A stretch of 64,000 nt of DNA, from positions 1,996,001 through 2,060,000 of the forward strand of contig OZ020265.1 of the NCBI GenBank assembly GCA_963971285.1. The letters run 5' to 3'. The DNA is from Astropecten irregularis (lineage: Eukaryota > Echinodermata > Asteroidea > Paxillosida > Astropectinidae). Shown piece after piece: positions 57,840 through 64,000 of the stretch. The notes beneath the pieces were generated by a model, which saw only the letters and a program-made list of their open reading frames with translations, had not been told where the DNA came from and made no database searches. The translations under genes and the position numbers were made by a program. Within the stretch, counting starts at the first letter, position 1, and the number at the start of each line of letters is the position of its first letter.

Positions 57840-59640
57840 TTTCTATAAAACAGGAAAAATGTAGAGCAAAGCAAAAATACTTTCAGGGAAAGTTGTGCAG
57901 ATCAGAATTAGTGATGTAGTTTTTTAAAGAGCTATAACATGTTTGAAGTGAATAATTTCAACTTTACTTTTACGTTTCTTGATTTTAAGAATGAGGATGA
58001 ATACAAATTATTTGACATGCTAAGTCTAACAATTGGAAAGAATAAAGAATGTTTTTGTCTACAGTAATTCATTTCGAAACATTGATATAATTGTATGATA
58101 TTACCCTAAAATTACCATAAAACTGAACATTTAACATAGAGTACAATTAGAAGAAGTATACGAAGTATAAGAAGTATAATTATTACAACTATAATTTGAT
58201 ACAAATTCACAAAATTACGTGTCGGTGCGCAGAAGCTGGGCTTAACAAGCTTAAAAAAGTATCGAACTAGTTTAACTTTTCTTTAGAGTGATAAAAATGG
58301 CATAGAAACTCGCAACGACGACTTCTAGCTAATTATAATGGATAAGTAGTAGATAACCATAATTATAACTGCTCGACGAATCTAATTTCGTTCTTCGAGC
58401 ATCAATACTTTCCTTAAAGTTTTCTTCAAGCCCTTACTGGGTACTTGATAATTCCTAACAGTTTTAAAATAAATCAAGTCATACCAAGTGTCACCATATT
58501 GACCGTTATATTGTTACAGGTTGAAACATTTTCTACTTTAAGCCATTACAAATAGTGATGGTACTGGTGGCAAAGTGTGCTGTAAAGGGCCGCAGTTTAC
58601 ACGTTGTCATGGCTACCACTGTTGCCGCTGGTTCCGTTCCGTTATATACGTCATACAAATACTATTTAATTCGTGAGTTATTTAACTGGTCTGTATTTCC
58701 ATATGTTTGGAATTCTAAGGTGTCAAATTCAATACTTTTCGGTCGTTTATAACGAGTCTTTTTAAACTTATTGTTTCGAGCATATTGAATTAATATGCTG
58801 ACCCATAGCCCTATAGATATAGTTTCATTCTGTCCTCGATATTTTTGGCAATATTTTAACATAATGTTTCCCTCACGAACAAGTCGTTTTAGATGTGATG
58901 AAAAGGTAAAATTATCATTGTCTTGATACATGCATAATTAATTTGAACGTGCACTACAGGAAAAGTGCTTACGAATAAAAAACATTTTACAAAATATTTT
59001 CCAATTTTCCCTTCCTAAACTTCACACGTTTCAAATTAATGATACACACTTCATGTTTGAATGCTAACATAGGTGAGTATTTCAACTAGTTTGTTATGTG
59101 CTGACATGCAAAGGTGAGGGTGGTATGGATTGATGAATAACATTTTCTACATTTTTTTCTATAAAACGGGTAACATGTAGAACAAAGCAAAAATACTGTC
59201 GGGGAAAGTTGTGCAGATCAGAATTAGTGATGTAGTTTTTTAAGAGCTATACATGTTCGCAGTGAAAAATTTAAACTTTACTTTCACGTTTCTGAATTTT
59301 AAGAATGGGGTTGAATATAAATTATTTCACAGGCTAAATCTAACAACTGGACAATATAAAGAATAAAATATATATTTCATTGTCTGCAATAATTCATTTA
59401 GAACATTGATATGATTGTTTTAGACACCAAATAATAATAAAACTTTTCGTTTAAACATTAAATTATTACAATTTTAAGGATTATCCGTGTACAGAAGGTG
59501 AGCTTTACAAGCTTAAAACAAGTATCGAACTACTTTACATTTTCTTTAGAGGTGATAAAAGGCCTAATAACTATTAACAACAATTTCTAGCTAATTATCT
59601 AGGACTTACTGTTATAAATAAACCGAGGGTTGGGACCTTA
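57840..59640. repeat. Diverged direct duplication downstream of receptor B
   Basis: About 57840-58470 and 59150-59640 share GTTGTGCAGATCAGAATTAG, a following AT-rich segment and TTTCTTTAGAG with flanks. Both also match 32860-33310 downstream of receptor A. Confidence 0.75.
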
Positions 59641-60226
59641 GGAAGGCATTCTCATAGGGCCGTGTACAAACGGTACTTACATATTTCTTAACATCCTCCA
59701 AACCAATGAACTTGAATTTGACATATGTTCATAATGAGAGCATTCTCTGTCTTCTATTAAAATATGGACAATAAAAATATGTCTTTAAAAGGTAGCCGAT
59801 ACCTTTAGGATACTTTGAAAAGTCTTCCTGATTCCCGATGTCTCCCCAAAGCCCACTTTCAGAATATAATAATAATACCCCATTTGTAATACACCGATCC
59901 AGTAGGCCACGCCCACCATAGCAACGTCCAAGCAACAACGCGCACGCACACAACATGTCACGATCGCCCACACACGAAGCATCGAATACTCTCAACCACC
60001 GAAAGCACCTATCTCTGTTGGACTTTGGTTTTGCAAAAAGCCAAAAATTTACATTTCCTCTCAGCCAGGGCATCGACAGTCACAAATATAATGAAAATAT
60101 AAACACCACTTGATTTCAGATGAAATCCGTTCTACGTCGTGTTGAAGGGTTGCGGATTTTGAATAGAACGTCCTCACCGGTATGTGAATAGTTCATGCTG
60201 TGGTGCAATCTTAACTTCGAAGGAAC

Positions 60227-60232
60227 TTTAAT
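60227..60232 (-). terminator. Possible poly(A) signal ATTAAA of receptor B
   Basis: ATTAAA on the minus strand, about 125 bases past the stop codon. Weaker evidence than for receptor A. Confidence 0.4.
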
Positions 60233-60356
60233 CTAGTGTCCTACATAGTGCTCGTGAAACTAACTCGTTCAGATGACCTGAACGCGCATGTCGCATGACA
60301 GTGGACCAATTTGGTCCTCCAGACGCAGTCAGACCGCAGAGCATGACCCGGACAAC

Positions 60357-61512
60357 CTATCCCTTGATACCGGTGTCGGAAACAACAGACAGCGTTGTTC
60401 CAGAGGACTTTGCCTTCATCTCGGTTGAAGTGCCTGATTTTTGTTTGCGACGTGCGGTCAGAGCGGTGTAGAATGTATACAGGTAAGGATTCAGAGCTGA
60501 ATTGATGGGCAGGATGAAGACGACAGTCCAGGCGTACATGTCTGGACCGATGTCTACAATTCCTGTCTGAGACAGAATCCCCATTATGATGACCGGCATC
60601 CAGCAGGCGAAGTCAGTGCCGACTATCAGAGACATCTTGACGGCCATCTTGATCTCTCGGTCGCGGTGTGATGAGGTCTTGACCTTGCTGACAGTTTGTT
60701 TGACCTTAACGGCGATGCCGATGTAGCAGCACAGGATCATCAAGAAGCAGATCAGGTTGACTCCGAGGAACAGGACGATGGAGTAGATCCAAGCTGGCTG
60801 CTTCCCCTGAGTGACTGGGATGGACACCGTCTCCCCTCCCAGCGGGTTCCCGATCTGGTTCTCCTGCACCACGTAGCTCGTCGGTTCGGTGATCAAGGGC
60901 AGACCGATGCAGACATCAGAGAGACCGTAGACTTTGGAGTCTGACCCCACGAAGACGGTGGGGCCAGCGCTGAGTCCAAGAGAGCACACCCAGATGAGGC
61001 CCACTGACACCTTGGCTGATTTCTCCTCAAGCTTGATACGACTGAAAGGGAACACGATGGAGAAGAAGCTGTCTAGGCTGATCAGAGTTACAAAGAAGAC
61101 GGACGCCTCACTGGACAGCACCGAAATGACCCCAGCTACCTTGCAAGTCACGCTGGACCTCCACTCGTTGGCCACTCTTGAATAATCCTCGCCGAAGTGC
61201 AAATCAGCGCCGGCTATGGTCAGCATGTATACCCCCATCATGAGGTCAGAAATTGCCAGGTTGGCCACAAAGAACGCGTGGGTCTTCTTCGTGTCTCTCT
61301 CCTTGCCCATGAGCCGCCATACGATGGCCACGGTGTTACCGATGAGGGCGCTAAGACCCAGGATCCACATGGAGACTCGGAGGAAGTGGTTGCGCATGAG
61401 GCTCCCGCAGAGGTTCAGAGGCGGCTGCAGCTCCGTGGTTTGACATTTGCTGATGTCGAAACCCGTGATCGATGACACAAACTCACAGCATAAACGATAA
61501 TCGTCAACGTAC
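60357..61512 (-). CDS. Receptor B LRR cap and 7TM exon
   Basis: YVDDYRLCCEF cap, seven helices, conserved TM3 and ECL2 Cys, TM7 NPYLY. Extracellular loops are almost identical to receptor A. Changes cluster in ICL1 (KERDTKK), ICL2 (RIKLEEKSAK), ICL3 (KQTVSKVKTS) and the tail. Stop at 60357-60359. Confidence 0.97.
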
Positions 61513-63876
61513 CTAAAAGCCAAACGAAAAACAGCTGATCAATATCTGGTGCTATCTTACTTTAAGGTGTTGGTCTTGATGCACGAATTGACGACAGGCA
61601 TCTTGGAGGCAACACACTGCACGTCATGCAGATGGAATATAACCTAAGCAGCAAAGATCTCTATTTGCAATATTCTGCTTGCCATTTTGGCCAAGTCATT
61701 GGTCCTAGTCGATTTACAACCCTCCATTCGTAAACATTGAGTGCCCTGTGTTCTGTAACTTACAACTTTTCCAAGCTGACCAGATCATCCAATGCATTGT
61801 CCTTGACGAGAACCGGTGAATCGGTTGAACTTGAAGCGCTTCCTCTGATCAGAACCCTGAAGAAAAAAACCCAACATATTTCAGAACGATTAAGTTAAAG
61901 AGCGATCGCATCTGTGATTTCGTGCTGTATAATTATGCCACCTCTGTGCTAAAGGAATGGACAATTGAGAAAATTTCAGCAAAATTTAGGGAATGGAGTT
62001 AGAAATGATTTTGTGGACATGGGCAGGCTTAACAGCGCCCTCTATATGCTATATATTGAAGTTGAGGGCGCATTATTACAGTTCCACACATCTGCTGCCT
62101 GTGCCGTAGTTCCCGCAAACCAATGGAATATTCTTCATATGAGTCGTGAATGTCTATAATAGACCCGAAGTAGGGTGAGGCAAGATCAGTAACGTTTCGG
62201 AAAAGTTTTGTCTTCTGAAATGGAAGATTTTATTGAATTATATAATTCCTGTTTTATCATTCGTGTAATGGGAGACTTTGGAAAACCGGTCTTAAAGTCA
62301 ACAGCGCACGCGCACGCAATTGTGAGCATGCGCATGTTGTTTTGCGCCTGCGCTGTTGTGCGTGCGCCTGTGCTGTTGACTTGAAGACCGGCTCTCCAAA
62401 GTCTCCCATTAGAAAATTTCATATTCCATACACTGCTGTATAATGATTTGTTGTTTCCTTCTGTGCTACCTAATTGTGGTTCGCTGTGTGAATGAACTCA
62501 CATGATCCGTAGTTTCCTCAGTCCTTGGAATGCGGCATTTTGTAATGTTTGAATGGGATTATTCCGAGCAATTCTGGAAAACGATAACAAAATAAATTAT
62601 TCAGAGTTACAAAAGGCACAAAGCTGCAAAATACTCATGCACCGTTCGCATGCCATTCTTTATGTGACCAGTCATTGACCAAATTTGTTAAAAAGGTAAT
62701 ATCATACATGATTTTTGTCAAAGAAATACAGATTCATAGGCAAAAATATCAGGACAGATACAGTAAAAGTCATCTGTGAAAACTTCAGTCCCATACGGCG
62801 TCCACTTTTTGAGAAAACAGTGAAAAACAGCCAGAGTATTTCTTAAGTCTTTTCTCTTTTTTTTGTGTATCCTTTATAAGGTCAAAAAGACTTTCGGCCG
62901 TTGTTGTACTAATTTCTGGATAAGTACACAATTTCAGGCGGAACAATTTTAACGGTATGTTTCTACCACCACCATCTTTATACCCGGCCTGTAAGTTATA
63001 CGTACATCTGTGAACATTTCTGTTTTGGTTTCTTACCAAAGTATGATACTACCTTTAAAAAACATCCGTGTTTAGCGTTTTAATGATGTATTTGAGGTTT
63101 GATTTATTTGTATCAGTAATTTTCTCCTACATCCATTAGTTTTTTGATCGAGCAAAGTGGAGATTGTGTTTACAAGTGCTTTGTTTCTGTACGATTGAGA
63201 ACAAAATCAGTATCTCTTTAATCTTCCTATTTCGAGCTTCTTCCCTTCAAATGGGCGTCACTCCTATTTATATTAAATATAATTAAAGTGCACTTACATG
63301 ATGTCTAAATTCTTTAACCCTTTGAATGACACACCGTCAATACTTCTGATGTTGTTGTCTGATATATCCCTGAGAATCAAAACCCACAGAACAAACGCAT
63401 TCATTGTTTCAGAAACAATACCCACATAGAAAACATGCACTTTCATTCAGAAACATTACCCACCTAGCATAAGCATTCATTGTTTCATAAACAATACCCA
63501 CATACCAAAATCATTCATTGTATCGGAAACAAGATAACCACATCGCAGGCCTTCATTTTCTTTCAGAAACAATACCTACACACCAAAGTATTCATTCTTT
63601 GTAGCATTCACCAAATGCGTTGGCTGAACAAATTGTAGTTATGTTGCATTTTGTTGTCATAACTACAACTAGTTATTAAAATGTGAATTCAAATTGGCCG
63701 GTTGGGATTCGAACCTGCGACCTCTGAAACTAACTGTAAACGAACTTTCATTTTGACTACAGGAGAGAGTAAGGCCTCTCTATTGTCTGTGGAAGGGAAC
63801 TTACAAGAAAGTCAGATTGTTCAGACCGTTAAATATCTCTGGTCTGATCCTGTCCATGCTGTTGTTATTGAGCCAC
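60357..63876 (-). CDS. Receptor B: tandem paralogue of receptor A (5' partial)
   Basis: Exons in the window: 63805-63876, 63298-63369, 62502-62573, 61764-61856 and 60357-61512, joining in phase to 487 residues plus stop. It continues off the right edge, where the LRR-NT, LDLa and CUB exons are expected. Each exon has a counterpart in receptor A with the same length (the 7TM exon is 3 nt longer) and phase. The 7TM exon differs from receptor A at about 37 of 387 positions by eye. Like A it has NPYLY in TM7 and LDSFF in place of DRY. Most differences fall in intracellular loops and the C-terminal tail. It is probably expressed and functional: no frame damage is seen. Confidence 0.92.
61764..61856 (-). 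CDS. Receptor B last LRR / hinge exon
   Basis: 93 nt with the same Ser/Thr insert as receptor A: VLIRGSASSSTDSP, then VKDNALDDLVSLEKL. Confidence 0.92.
62502..62573 (-). CDS. Receptor B LRR exon
   Basis: 72 nt: IARNNPIQTLQNAAFQGLRK then LRI. Donor GTGAGT. Confidence 0.92.
62688..63058. mobile_element. TTAA-flanked MITE, subfamily A, in receptor B LRR intron
   Basis: TTAA at 62688-62691 and 63055-63058; AAGGTAATATCATACATG at the left, GTATGATACTACC at the right. Receptor A lacks it in the matching intron. Confidence 0.88.
63298..63369 (-). CDS. Receptor B LRR exon
   Basis: 72 nt: DISDNNIRSIDGVSFKGLKN then LDI. One residue from receptor A exon 19. Confidence 0.92.
63805..63876 (-). CDS. Receptor B LRR exon
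   Basis: 72 nt: WLNNNSMDRIRPEIFNGLNN then LTFL. Differs from receptor A exon 18 by D-to-N changes. Confidence 0.92.
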
Positions 63877-64000
63877 CTGATGGTAGGAAACAGATACATA
63901 AAGTAAAAATATCTTCGGGAAGAAATTTTATTTGCAATTTTCTCACCCTTGAGGAATGGTTTTAATACTAGCAGATTACAAGTGATCTGATAACTTCTTG

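Larger units (their letters stand above)
52861..60226. other. Intergenic region between receptors A and B
   Basis: No supported gene. 53430-56280 is AT-rich with a possible tRNA-like head near 53740-53960. About 56290-56670 holds degenerate repeats of CACGAAATTATTTC type. 56900-57010 repeats a GGAAAAGAC-type motif. The promoter of receptor A should lie just above 52860; no core element is obvious. Confidence 0.6.

Noticed and set aside
58555-58931. Short frames between receptors A and B
   Set aside because: No recognisable domains, and they lie in duplicated non-coding flank.

Overview
The window is eukaryotic, from a marine deuterostome invertebrate. I lean towards an echinoderm (possibly sea-star-like), but hemichordate or cephalochordate cannot be excluded from sequence alone. 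The reasons are short GT-AG exons in long introns, a metazoan VPS26 with invertebrate-type residues, a CUB/LDLa/LRR receptor of the GRL101/relaxin-receptor class present in tandem, fibronectin-III-like modules ending in SDGxxxDxTPP, and very dense MITE, SINE and satellite content.

Layout. (1) 1-17.4 kb, plus strand: 15 exons of a large modular extracellular protein cut by the left edge. It has a Cys-rich segment, about seven FN3-like modules and one DUF642-like galactose-binding-type module, and its last exon is partly duplicated in tandem. A 3.2 kb DNA element with long terminal inverted repeats sits in one intron. (2) 17.4-23.2 kb: intergenic DNA made mostly of MITEs and foldback elements. 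(3) 23.2-31.7 kb, minus strand: a complete VPS26 (retromer subunit) of eight coding exons, 313 residues, whose first coding exon is only the ATG. (4) 34.5-52.8 kb, minus strand: a complete 22-exon receptor of 1,591 residues (signal peptide, six CUB, seven LDLa, LRR-NT, LRRs, 7TM). (5) 60.4-64.0 kb, minus strand: the 3' part of a tandem paralogue (four LRR-type exons plus the 7TM exon), continuing past the right edge.

The exon models were built by hand. Reading phase is consistent across every junction and the three models with a stop codon each sum to a multiple of three. VPS26 is a housekeeping trafficking gene; the neighbouring loci encode unrelated extracellular and receptor proteins, with no sign of an operon-like unit.

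Points most worth attention: both 7TM paralogues have DSF where rhodopsin-type GPCRs have DRY; the paralogues differ mainly on the cytoplasmic side; a decayed LDLa exon and a decayed Cys-rich exon pair lie in receptor introns; a tandem duplication seems to have created the stop codon of the FN3 protein; a TTAA-flanked MITE family has at least eight copies here, one of which postdates the receptor duplication.
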